Shown here one piece after another: positions 19,350-30,300 of a stretch of 64,000 nucleotides of DNA (its first letter is position 1; each line of letters begins with the position of its first letter). Origin of the DNA: Methanobacteriota archaeon. GTDB lineage: Archaea; Thermoplasmatota; Thermoplasmata; Thermoplasmatales; ARK-15. The stretch lies in assembly GCA_009758405.1 (NCBI GenBank), contig WSBC01000016.1:248001-312000 (forward strand), given 5' to 3'. The notes under the pieces are model-generated. The model was not told the origin of the DNA. It made no database searches and was given only the letters and a program-made list of their open reading frames with translations. The position numbers and the translations under genes were made by a program.

Positions 19350-20229
19350 AGATGATGTAAAGAAATATCTCAGGGCAGGTTTAATTGCATCAGATGCAAT
19401 AACATATGGGAAAAATTTGATAAATGAGGGTGTTGCACTTGAAGAGGTAGCAGAGGAAACGGAGGCATATATAATAAAAAATGGAGCAAAACTTGCATTT
19501 CCAGTAAATTTGAGCATAAATGATGAGGCCGCTCACTATACTCCTTCTAGGAATGATAAAAGGAAGTTCAATAAAAATGATATTGTTAAGTTTGATCTAG
19601 GTGCACACATAGATGGATTTATAGCAGATACTGCAGTTACTATAGAGGTAGGAAATGAAATGGAATCCTCTCTTTTAATATCAAGCGAAAGGGCATTATA
19701 TAATGTTGTACAGAGAATGAGGCCTGGTTTAAGGATTGGTGAGATAGGGAAAATAATAGAGGAGACAATAAAATCCTTTGGTTTCAGGCCAATCTATAAT
19801 CTTACAGGGCATGAGTTATCTAGAAATGTCCTTCACGCCGGTTTAAGTATACCTAACTATGATGATGGATCAATGGTAGAAGTTGAAATTGGAATGGCAT
19901 TTGCAATCGAGCCATTTTCTACTGACGGCTCGGGGTATGTCAAGGAAGGTTCATTTGGAAACATTTTACAAATAATAAGGGATCCTGAAGAATTTAATGA
20001 AATATATGAAAATTATGGTATGCTTCCCTTTTCAACAAGATGGATTTACAGGGATTTTAGTAATCCAGAAAATATAATTGACAAGCTTTTAAGAAGTAAC
20101 AAAGTATACAAATTTCCTATATTAAAAGAAAGAAGAAAGGGCAAAGTAGCACAATTTGAACATACTTTTGTTATTACAAAGGAAAGAATATATGTAACCA
20201 CCATGAAGATTCATAGAAATCCTATTTAA
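19339..20229 (+). CDS. map: Methionine aminopeptidase type II
   Basis: KFDLGAHIDGFIADTAVTIEVG, LTGHELSRNVLHAG, EIGMAFAIEPFSTDGSG, FEHTFVITK. Confidence 0.94.
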   Translation: MLSEDDVKKYLRAGLIASDAITYGKNLINEGVALEEVAEETEAYIIKNGAKLAFPVNLSINDEAAHYTPSRNDKRKFNKNDIVKFDLGAHIDGFIADTAVTIEVGNEMESSLLISSERALYNVVQRMRPGLRIGEIGKIIEETIKSFGFRPIYNLTGHELSRNVLHAGLSIPNYDDGSMVEVEIGMAFAIEPFSTDGSGYVKEGSFGNILQIIRDPEEFNEIYENYGMLPFSTRWIYRDFSNPENIIDKLLRSNKVYKFPILKERRKGKVAQFEHTFVITKERIYVTTMKIHRNPI

Positions 20230-20320
20230 GGATATCCCTCTTACCATCATCTGCTTTCCATATTTTGATTAAATCATTGCTTCACCTTATGATTTTTTAG
20301 CCCTTCATTGGGCTGGGATC
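20213..20320 (-). mobile_element. 3'-end (RE-like) block of an IS605/TnpB-type element, including hairpin AGCCC-TTCATT-GGGCT at 20299-20314
   Basis: Aligns with 55059-55155 (ATAGAAATCCTAT..TA.GGAT...GCTTTCCAT...TCATT.CTT.AC...TTTTAGCCCTT.ATTGGGC.GGG); lies 3' of the TnpB relic on its strand. Confidence 0.65.
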
Positions 20321-20329
20321 GTTTCAGAT

Positions 20330-20786
20330 ATGTCCGACAATTTTTCAATATGATGCATTTATATACCTATTTATGGGTAGGCCACATTTATCACAGTGAA
20401 GGATCCTCTCATTTTCTATTCGGTAGTGACCCACATACTCAACTTATTTTCTTGTATTCCTTGTATCTTTCTTTGATAGCTCTATCACTGGTAAACCTTC
20501 CCACGCACACTTATATTTGATCTGGAACTCTAATTTGCCATATGGGAATGCATTGTTGAAAAGGAATCTATAATCCTTACCCTTGTAATCCCCCTTCTTT
20601 GTTATATTCCTAATTCCCTTAATGTTTTCAAGGACGATTGCCTCATTGTTTTTTATTGCATCTATTACAATATCCTTGCTTATTTTATGCAAGATCTGAT
20701 TTACCTTGTTACCTGACCTCATTTTATACTTCTCTATATTCTTCCTTTTTCTTAGATTTGAAACCTTTTTCCTGTACCTATTCTAC
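20330..20786 (-). pseudogene. Decayed TnpB (IS605 OrfB-like) transposon nuclease fragment
   Basis: SGNKVNQILHKISKDIVIDAIKNNEAIVLENIKGIRNITKKGDYKGKDYRFLFNNAFPYGKLEFQIKYKCAWEGLPVIEL followed, after a stop/frameshift, by zinc-ribbon remnant GHYRIENERILHCDKCGLPINRYINASY. No RuvC-I part. Confidence 0.85.
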
Positions 20787-20848
20787 ATCTTTAGAAATTT
20801 AGATACATCATATTTTGATTTTCATTATACCCCAGTTATATTCCTTAT

Positions 20849-20950
20849 ATTCTAGAAAGTAAGAAAAATGAATTTTTTTGTATTCAATATTCATAAAAAA
20901 AATAAAATAAGAAATTTTTTAAAAAGAATTTTAAATGACCAACCATTAGA
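20849..20950 (+). repeat. Dispersed intergenic repeat, copy 4 (3' half only)
   Basis: ATTCTAGAAAGTAAGAAAAATGAATTTTTTTGTATTCAATATTCATA...AAATTTTTTAAAAAGAATTTTAAATGACC aligns with 3' halves of copies 1-3. Confidence 0.65.
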
Positions 20951-20977
20951 AAAATTTAATAACCAATTTTTAAACAC

Positions 20978-21757
20978 ATGATTATGGTTCTTGAAAATGT
21001 TTACATAATACCTCATGGGGATGAGATAGTAACACTACCAAACCCTGAAAGTGCAAATATGAATAAAAAGATTAAAGAAATTGCTAGAGAAGATCGTTCA
21101 AATACCCTTGTGATAATATCACCCCATTCAATAAGGCTCTCAAAGATGATAGGTGTAGTAAATACGGAATATTTGAGGGGAAGGCTAAGGCTTCATAATA
21201 AATACATTTTTCAGATATTTAAAAGTAACAGGGAGTTAAACTCTATTATTTTGAAAAATATTGATTTGACAGAGGAGGTATTGTACATTACCAGTGAAGG
21301 GAAATCGTCCGTATTTCCTCTTGATTTTGGTTCAATTATACCCCTTTATTTTTTTGGTAAAAGAAATATATCTTTGATAGGGCAATCAAGGCTAAGTGAA
21401 AGGAAAAAACTTATTGAATTTGGTAAAAAATTATATCACATAACTATGGGATATGAAGGTAGTGTATCAATAATACTTAGTGCAGACCAGGCACATACAC
21501 ATTCAAGTTCTGGTCCCTATGGTTATAGCAAATATTCAAAATATTATGACAACGTTGTCATAAAATCAATAAAAGAAAACAATTTTGAAGAATTAATAAA
21601 TATAGAGGAAAAAATAATTGAAGAGGCAAAACCGGACAGCTATTGGAATATGCTGACTTTCTATGGCATTATTAGTGAGGCAAAATCAATACCCGAGTTC
21701 GTTTATTACTATGTAGAAAAATATTTTGGTATGTTATTTGCATTTTCCAAGATGTAA
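20978..21757 (+). CDS. LigB/MEMO-like class III extradiol dioxygenase-family protein
   Basis: YIIPHGDEIV, VIISPHSIRLS, ILSADQAHTHSSSGPYGYSKYSKYYDN. Confidence 0.75.
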   Translation: MIMVLENVYIIPHGDEIVTLPNPESANMNKKIKEIAREDRSNTLVIISPHSIRLSKMIGVVNTEYLRGRLRLHNKYIFQIFKSNRELNSIILKNIDLTEEVLYITSEGKSSVFPLDFGSIIPLYFFGKRNISLIGQSRLSERKKLIEFGKKLYHITMGYEGSVSIILSADQAHTHSSSGPYGYSKYSKYYDNVVIKSIKENNFEELINIEEKIIEEAKPDSYWNMLTFYGIISEAKSIPEFVYYYVEKYFGMLFAFSKM

Positions 21758-21877
21758 AAAGATTTTTTTTATTGTATTTTTATTTTTTAATAAAAATTTA
21801 ATTAATTTACTGTTTATGAGAAAAATTTATAAAATGTATGTACATTATCTTTTAAAGGAAAGGTGAATTGATAACAT

Positions 21878-22198
21878 ATGGCAGATTTACAGTTCATCAA
21901 TGAGATAGGAATAATAGGTACTGCACTTATTAGAAGGGATGGTACATTAGAGGAATCTCTTTTACCCGAGAACATAGATAAAGAAACATTTTCAATTATG
22001 TGCGCAACAATTTATGGAGGGGCCACAACGGTTTATACCGAGATGAACTACAAGGAACCTTTAGATATTGTTATTTATGGTAAGGAATTGAATCTTGTTT
22101 TATTTCCAAATTCTTCAAGAGATTTCTGGGTGCTTTTAATACCAACTTCAATGGATCCTTCTAAGGCGAGGGAAGAATTCATTGCAAGAAAAAAATGA
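21878..22198 (+). CDS. Roadblock/LC7-domain protein
   Basis: 106 aa with IGIIGTALIRRDGTLEESLLPENIDKETFSIMCATIYGGA pattern of roadblock/LC7 domains. Confidence 0.7.
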   Translation: MADLQFINEIGIIGTALIRRDGTLEESLLPENIDKETFSIMCATIYGGATTVYTEMNYKEPLDIVIYGKELNLVLFPNSSRDFWVLLIPTSMDPSKAREEFIARKK

Positions 22199-22838
22199 TA
22201 GAATTAAAGAAATTTATTATGAACTTTTAGATTTTTATGGACCCCAGGGGTGGTGGCCAGGTGAAACAAGATTAGAGGTCATAGTAGGTGCAATACTGAC
22301 TCAAAATGTATCATGGAAAAATGTAGAAAAAAGCATAATTAACCTTAAGAAGGAAGGACTTTTAAATATCAATTCTCTTCTAAATATTGAAGATGAAAAA
22401 TTATATACTTTAATAAAATCATCAGGGTATTTCAGGCAAAAGGCAAAAAGATTGAAGGATTTTCTAAGATTTATCAATGACAATTATGGTAGAATTGAAG
22501 AAATGATCAACGATAGAAACATAAGAGAAAAAATACTGAATGTTAAGGGCATTGGGAAGGAAACAGCAGACTCAATATTACTTTATGCCCTTGATTTACC
22601 ATTTTTCGTAGTAGATACCTATACATTGAGGATATTCAAAAGGATGGGACTCATAGAAGATATAAATTTAAAAAGTTATGAAGAAATAAGAATAATGGTT
22701 GAAAATTCCCTTGATAGGAATGTAAAGGATCTTAAGGAATTCCATGCCCTTTTAGTGGAACACGGAAAAAAATATTGTAAAAAAGAGCCCCTTTGTGATA
22801 AATGTCCGATCAATAAGAAATGTAGGAAAAATATTTAA
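22182..22838 (+). CDS. Endonuclease III-like HhH-GPD DNA glycosylase with [4Fe-4S] loop
   Basis: VGAILTQNVSWKNVEKSI, LNVKGIGKETADSILLYALDLPFFVVDTYTLRIFKRMG, CKKEPLCDKCPINKKC; TTG start. Confidence 0.92.
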   Translation: MQEKNDRIKEIYYELLDFYGPQGWWPGETRLEVIVGAILTQNVSWKNVEKSIINLKKEGLLNINSLLNIEDEKLYTLIKSSGYFRQKAKRLKDFLRFINDNYGRIEEMINDRNIREKILNVKGIGKETADSILLYALDLPFFVVDTYTLRIFKRMGLIEDINLKSYEEIRIMVENSLDRNVKDLKEFHALLVEHGKKYCKKEPLCDKCPINKKCRKNI

Positions 22839-22864
22839 ATATAATAAGAATTAATTAGATATAA

Positions 22865-23575
22865 ATGAGGTTAGGAGTTTATATAAAAGATTTCAAGCTT
22901 TACCATCAAGTAATAGGCGAGATTAAAAAAAGAGGGCTTGATTATACTGAGGTTTTTCCTGGCCAAGATGATTCGGATATGATTGTACTTACCGATGTAT
23001 ATGGTATTTTTAATAAATATATACTAATAGAAAATCCATTATCCGCTGTTAGATCTGCCATAAGCAGGCTTTATGGCAAAGAGAGATTTGATGACATATT
23101 TATAGGAATAGATCCAGGGATGAGAATAGGTATTGCAATATTTGGTGATGGTATACTACTTGAGGAATTTGAACTGACAGATATTATTGATTTAAGGAAA
23201 ATAATTGAGGATATAAAAAGGGACTATTCCCCAAATAGGATTGTTGTTAGGATTGGAAAGGGTGATGAGCCTAACAGGAATAGAATAATCAACGTGCTTT
23301 ACGGACTTTTTAAGATAGAATTGGTGGACGAATACGGTACCTCTTCCATAAAAAATAGGAATACAGAGGCAGCAAAAAAAATTGCAATGAAAAAAGGTAA
23401 GGTTGTAAAGGGGAAGATGGAGATAAGACCAAGGAGGGGTGAGATATCTGAGGTACAAAGGAAGAGTAGGATAGCAAGTAATAATCTTGTAACAATCTCC
23501 AGGGAACTTGCTAAAAGGGTAGTCAAGGGTGAAATTGATCTGGATCAGGCAATAGAAATACAAAAAAAGAAATAA
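22865..23575 (+). CDS. RNase H/RuvC-fold-like archaeal protein (COG2433/DUF460-like)
   Basis: IFIGIDPGMRIGIAIFGDGILLEEFEL followed by a basic C-terminal region. Confidence 0.55.
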   Translation: MRLGVYIKDFKLYHQVIGEIKKRGLDYTEVFPGQDDSDMIVLTDVYGIFNKYILIENPLSAVRSAISRLYGKERFDDIFIGIDPGMRIGIAIFGDGILLEEFELTDIIDLRKIIEDIKRDYSPNRIVVRIGKGDEPNRNRIINVLYGLFKIELVDEYGTSSIKNRNTEAAKKIAMKKGKVVKGKMEIRPRRGEISEVQRKSRIASNNLVTISRELAKRVVKGEIDLDQAIEIQKKK

Positions 23576-24352
23576 CTATTTTTTCCATTTTGGGCTTCCG
23601 GGCCTTTTTTTACCAGCTGAATATAGGTAAATTATTGCCACTGTAAATATTACAATGCCTGCAAGTAGATACCAGAGCCAGTCATAGTTTGGTGGTTTAC
23701 CATAGTAGAAATAAATCGTAGTAACATTTGATCCTGTTGAAAATTTTACAAGGTTTGTATTAAGCCTTACACTTATAGTATTTACCCCATTTTCAAAACT
23801 ACCTATGTAATTGTATGTAACATTTGCAGTTGAGTTTGGGGAAATGGATTGAATTGTTGAATTTCCTATCAATTTACCGTTCAAAAAGAAGGAAACAGTG
23901 ATATTTTTTACCTCAAATGGCTGCAAGTTTTTAATCTTAACCTGAATAGGAATAGACTTTATAACATTCACTTGAATATAATTAATTGAAGTGACCTTCT
24001 GGGAGGAACCATTCACTATTCCTATTCCCATTACATATATGTATACTGTTTCAGGTGTGGAGGGAAATGTTATGTTAACATAGAAAACATTTGTAGAATA
24101 AGATAGCCCTGTTAACTCATTTGTTGTTCCACCACTTATATTGCTCCCTGTGAGAAAAAGATGATAACCATATCCATCAAAGTAGCCGTTTAAAACAATT
24201 TTATATTCATAGGTACCATTTGTTCCAACAGTTGTTGGTCCATATATTTCAACATTGAGACCTCTTGCCTGGGATATTGGAATTATCAATGAAAATATAA
24301 GTATAATAGCAATGAAAATTCCTATTTTTTTCATTTTTTCAGCCTCCTCCAT
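23576..24352 (-). CDS. Membrane-anchored secreted protein with Ig-like/CARDB-like domain
   Basis: N-terminal signal, beta-rich middle, C-terminal TM WLWYLLAGIVIFTVAIIYLYSAGKK; start overlaps end of STT3 gene. Confidence 0.75.
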   Translation of the reverse strand: MEEAEKMKKIGIFIAIILIFSLIIPISQARGLNVEIYGPTTVGTNGTYEYKIVLNGYFDGYGYHLFLTGSNISGGTTNELTGLSYSTNVFYVNITFPSTPETVYIYVMGIGIVNGSSQKVTSINYIQVNVIKSIPIQVKIKNLQPFEVKNITVSFFLNGKLIGNSTIQSISPNSTANVTYNYIGSFENGVNTISVRLNTNLVKFSTGSNVTTIYFYYGKPPNYDWLWYLLAGIVIFTVAIIYLYSAGKKRPGSPKWKK

Positions 24353-27300
24353 ATAATGAATGCAACGAGTGCAAATATAATTGCTGACGTAACTATTGTA
24401 AATTCAAAGAATAATGTCTCGTATGAAGGTATTACATATGTGACATTTGATGTTGTTACAATCGTAGAAATAGCACTTACAGTACCAATATTTATGTGTT
24501 TATGTGCTGTGTATTCTATTCCATGGGCTGTTGCAACAATAACTATATCAAAGGAAGGTGATGGTATAGGTTTATTCGGGGTGAGAACTACGGTAATAGT
24601 TTTTGAAGACCACGGATCAATATTCACGTATGGGGTGATATTTGAAGACCATCCAATGGACCTAAGTTCATTTGAGTTTATAATTGAGATAGAGTAATTC
24701 TCAGGAATATTTCCATTGTTGTTTATGGTAAGGTTTACATAAAGGGAATTCCCAGATGCATAGATATTAGCCCAGGTGAAAGATGTGTTTTGATATTCCG
24801 AAACATTTACCTTGATGCTTGTCTCCTGATAAAGTGAATTCTGATAGACACCCCTTATTGTAATTGTATTTAGGCCATAGCCTGCCTTATTTGAAACTAT
24901 TAATGTTAACTTTACTATTTTAGTATCACCAGGGTTAATGTATATATACCTATTAGAAAATGTCACATTCCAAATGCCTACAGATTCTAGAGTAACATTT
25001 TCAGGTCTATTTCCATTATTATTAATTGATATAGTATAATTGATTGAACTTCCAACAGTACCATTCTGAATGCCTGTAAGTGTAGTCATTCTTATGCTAT
25101 CAAAATTTACCCTCGAGAAGTATATTGTGTAGTTTTTGTTGGCAATTACATTCAGTTCATAATAAAGATTGTATTTTACAGTCTGATTATATTCAATTCT
25201 TTCTGCATTTGCAGTTAATGTATAATTGCCATAGGGTAAAATAAGGCTAAGCAATCCATTATGTGTAATTAATGTTATATTTCCGTATAATGAACTTAGG
25301 GTTACATTTGATCTGTATGTAGAATTTGCATAAATCAAGAGTAGGTTTATAAGATAACCCTTTTCCATTGAAATATTATACCAATAAATTGAATTATTTG
25401 ATATTTTAAGATTACCTATGAAGGCAAGATTTGCTGAATATGAATAAACTGTATAATTACCTATTGGAAGAAGATATGTGAAAGAACCATCTGATCCAGA
25501 TGGGACTTCATAATAAACATCCTTTCCGAAAAGATAAATTGTAACAAAGCTTAATCTTTCGCTGTTATATGTTATATACCCCTTCAAAGTTGAAAGATAT
25601 GGTTTTTCCTGTACGTTAATGTTAATTGTACCATTTGCATAAATGTATGATTCCTGGGATCCATAATATTCAATATTTGAAACTATCTTATAAACACTGA
25701 AAACATAATATCCAGGTGGAAGTAGGAGTATTGTTCCACCTTTCACTGGCTTTATGATCTTTAGCCCACCATAGTTTATTAAAAGATTGAACGTCTCACT
25801 GCTATTTATTAAGTTTATCTTAGTATAATACCCCTGAACCATGCTTATTTGCTGGACAATATTTTGTGAGGCATTAACAGTGCCTATGGAGGATAAATTA
25901 CCCGTGAATGTATAGTAGGTGTATTTTCCTAATGGTAATGAAACATTGTTTCCAGAATTAACAAGATTACCATTTTCATCAAACCAATATATATATTTTT
26001 GATTTGGGAATAGGCTAATTAGTGCATTCATTTTTATATTGAAATTAAGATTATAGTTTAATTGGCCTGTATTTATTGCTACTGCTGATGGTGAAATTGA
26101 TGCCTCTACATTTGAAGCAATAACACTTACATTATAATATCCAGATGGAAGTGTTATGTTATATTCTCCATTTATTACCTGTGCTTTGAAATTTCCACTC
26201 CTTGATGAAAATAGAATATAAAGATCACCCGCATATACATTGGGATATGAAACATGTCCATTTAGATTACATCCTCTTTCATTTACATATATTGTAACAT
26301 TATTATTTTCAATTTTGAAATTATTAAACTTAAATCCATAGGCAAAGGCATAAAATGCGAAGTTTTCACCTGTGCTGTAGAACTGGAATTTTCCATTAGG
26401 GGCTATGTTTGTTTCAAAATAGTAAAAATCACCAAGCTTTACAAATACAACAGCATTATTAATTATAGTTCCATTCCATTCTACTACACCACTAATTGTA
26501 TTTGTATTTTCTAAATAGAATTTTTCATTCAAGTTTCCAGTTAATATGAGCGTGGTATAATATGCATATGGTTGTGATGTTGTTGCATTGTAACCTACAA
26601 TTCCTACTGAGTATGTACCCTCAGGTACATAGGCACTGAAATATCCGCTTCCGTTTGTATATACCCTGAGAAAATTCATTCCATTAAATAGCATAATCTC
26701 AGCATCTGCTATGGGAACATTTCCATAGTAAACTTTACCTGAGAGGGTGATAGCCTTAGCAAGTGAAATATTAATTGTTGAGTTATCGTAGGGTACATAG
26801 CTTCCTATGTAAACATAATGATTATTATTATAAAAATAATCCACATAAACTGAGTAATAGCTCCTTGGAAGATTGAATGAAAATTCTCCATTTTTGTCAG
26901 TAATGGAAATCTGTGTATTGGAAAAGGTGAATTCATCCATAAACCTTACAACTGCCCCTTGAACAGGTATTCCATCTAGATAAACATCCCCCTTCAATGA
27001 ATATGATGTCAATAGCTCAAAATTATTTGTTGATGAGAGGTTCCAGGAATCAAAATTTACAGTCTTCTTGGGCGTATAATAACCATCCACATTTACCTCT
27101 ATTGAGTATGATCCGGGTATTACATAAGATAAATATGATCCATTCTTATCAGTAAATAAAGTATATGAAATAGGCCCATTAATTTTAACAGGTACATTGA
27201 TTGCAGGTGTACCATTCTGATAGAATACAACACCTTTAAGTATATCTCCATAGAGCTGAAGATCCTGTGTGACATTTGAATTTTGATTTATTGTTATTGT

Positions 27301-30300
27301 TTTTACAAATGCATAGGAGCCATTTGAATAAATGTAAACATTGTATTCTTCAGGTGCAAGATTTTTAATTGAAAAGTATCCATTCTTGTTTATATCTGTA
27401 GAATAATTCAACCCATATGTTTCATTTATTAGGAAAACCTTTCCAGAATTGATATAGGTCTTATTTCCAGAATTTGAAAAGTAAACAACACCATCAAGTG
27501 ATGAAGAATTAATTACAAAATTGTCATTAATATAATAATTTGGCAATCCATCAGGGTTTATGCCAGTAACAATCCTTGATGCCTGGGCATCGGACACGTA
27601 TATTTCCCTAGATGCAAGCAAATTTTTTTCATCAAGGAAAAGTTTGTTAAAGCCCCCACCTGTTGTAATCTGTATTGTATCATTCCCAGCAACCGCATAT
27701 ATCTGGTAATAACCCGATGAATTTGTTCTTGTGTATGTATGTGGAATACCATACTGATCATAAAGAGTAACGAGTACATTCGAAAGTGGGGTACCATCAG
27801 GTAATGTAACCCTGCCCTCTATAATAGCCCCTGGATAGAATTTCAATATAACAACGTCCTGTGGAAGTATCTGTCTTGCAGGTGGTATTAGGACCACAGT
27901 ACCATTGTTTGTCTTTTGAAGATAATATGCCTCCTGAAGGGGTACAGGTTTCCACGCATTTGTGTGATTTTGGTAATCCTTGTAAGGATTCCAGAATGAA
28001 ACAGAATATACAACTTCAAAATGTGTAAGATTCCATGCAAACATCACAGGATAATAGTTCATTTGGGATGATATCCCAGGAATGTAAGGTCCCATGCCTA
28101 AATTTAGACCCGAGTAGCCTACAAAGGCCCTATAAAGCATTGTATTGAAAAACATTGGATTATATGTAATATTATAACTAACAATCTGAACATTTGCAGG
28201 TATGTTGTTTAGAGAATAGGTGAGGCCATTTGATCCCACTGCAGTTATATTATAGAAATCGTATGGTATTATTTGACCACTTACTATGTTTGCCCTTCTA
28301 TCCGCCAGGTAGGCTGGCGCATAAAATATTCCTGTATTCATCCCAGAGAATGGAAACAGTCTATAGTCTGTGGCAAAATAATCTATGGAGTATCCAGTTA
28401 CCCTTTCCAAAAGTATGTAAAGATTTACAAGGGTGCTTTCACTATACTTATTTGCAAGATCTGCCTTTATCATTACATATTTGGCATTTTGGGGTGTAAT
28501 ATTCTTTGAATAAAGGCCATAATAATTTGGATTGTTCAGAATTTTATTAATATATGGTGATGGATTTTTTGATAAATTAGTATAATAATCCAAAATATTT
28601 TGCTCCTCCTGATATCCAAGATACTGTATGAGCAAGCTTTTTACCTCATTTCCATAGGTGGAATTCATTAGTGATGCATCAAGTATTCTTGATATTAAAA
28701 GAGCAACGGCTTCACTTTCATTTTGTGCTGTAATAAATTGCCCCGCTAACTGATAACCATTTTGGAAGTTATCAGCCACTGCAGGATGAAGACCCTGCTG
28801 AACATCCTGAAATCCATAGTCCCACCAGCTGAGAAAACCAGGTCTGTATTGAGGTGCCTGGTTATTATCCTGTTCGGATAACCATGCAAACGCCCCCTGC
28901 CAGGGATCTGTTGTATTTGTATCAAGCTGAATACCGTAGGCCCCAAGATACCAGGGTGGGGTATAATTTTGGGGTCTTAAAAATGATGGCATTACGTTGT
29001 AGATTTGCTTATCATATGTAGTCTTGTTATTATAGGGTATTGCTGCATCAACCGCACCCCACATATTTGGAAATACGATGAGAAATGCAACAACCGCTAT
29101 TGCCGCAATCTTAAGCCAAGGTCCTCTTTTTTTGAATGCATTCTTCCAGGATATTGATCTTATTAGATTACCTATCTCCTTTACATTTATTTTCTCTATT
29201 ATAATATCCAACATATAAGCTGCGGGTATAACAAATCCTGGCGAAGCATTAAATATGAATCTTGCAGCTGAGAATGCCATATATACTGAAACTATAGAGA
29301 ATATAACGAAGAAAAGGAAGTATTCATTTCTATTTCTTCTTATATCGTAAAGCATAAATGCAAGGCCCGCAACAAATATGAAGAAAACTCCCACACCAAC
29401 ATTCATTATTATCTGGCCTAGGGTAGGGGCCTGTGCCTCTGCTATAGTGGAATAAAGAGCACTTTTTACAAAGTAACCCTCTCCGGTATATATGTATCTC
29501 ATTATTGATGGGAAGAATAACTGACCCAGTACAGCTAATACAGCTATCACAGCTGCTGTAATTGAATATGTAAGAACCCAGGGCCATTTTGATGTGATTT
29601 CAAGGAATAGAATAAGAAAGACCATAAACAATGCTAAATAAAGTGGTGTATTGAACCAGGGTGTAATTGTTTTATCTAAAAGATAAAAGGGAAATGCAAC
29701 AGGGAATGAAAATAATATGAATATAACAGTGATCCATAAAATATGGAAGGAGCTTATGTTTCTAAATCTATTATAAAATATCTGAATAAGTAAATAAATT
29801 AATATAATTACTTCAACATAAACGAAACCTTGCCACATTGCACCAATTGTACCGAAGCTTATTCCTGAAAGGGCAGCATAGACGGTGGCACGCTTATTTT
29901 CATTAAAGAATTTTTTAATTCCATTTGACCATCCCTTTAAACTGAAATAATTGTCCACCCAAACAGATTTGTTAACATTTTTTAATGCCTTCAGGAAGAA
30001 ATAGAATACCCATATTGCAAAGAATAGAATTACATCATCATATCCGCCCCATGAAGCAACACTTCTCATCATATTTGAGGCGCTTGTTGCTATTAAAAAT
30101 GCAGAAATTATTCCTACTCTCCTATTGAATGCCTCCTTTCCTAGTAGATACATTGGGATTGCTATAAGGGCACCAAAAATTGCAGTTATCATCACAAGGG
30201 AATAACCAAGTGCATTATGCATGTTACCTACGAATGGGAGATAAAGATATGCCATGGCTATTACAGACCACTCAAAGAAAGGTGGTCTTGGATCGGGAAA

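Noticed and set aside
20308-20520. 70-aa plus-strand ORF MGWDRFRYVRQFFN...
   Set aside because: Runs antisense through the TnpB relic; no independent coding evidence.
23192-23563. Three overlapping minus-strand ORFs (60-120 aa)
   Set aside because: Shadow ORFs of the plus-strand RuvC-fold-like gene; mutually overlapping and compositionally biased.
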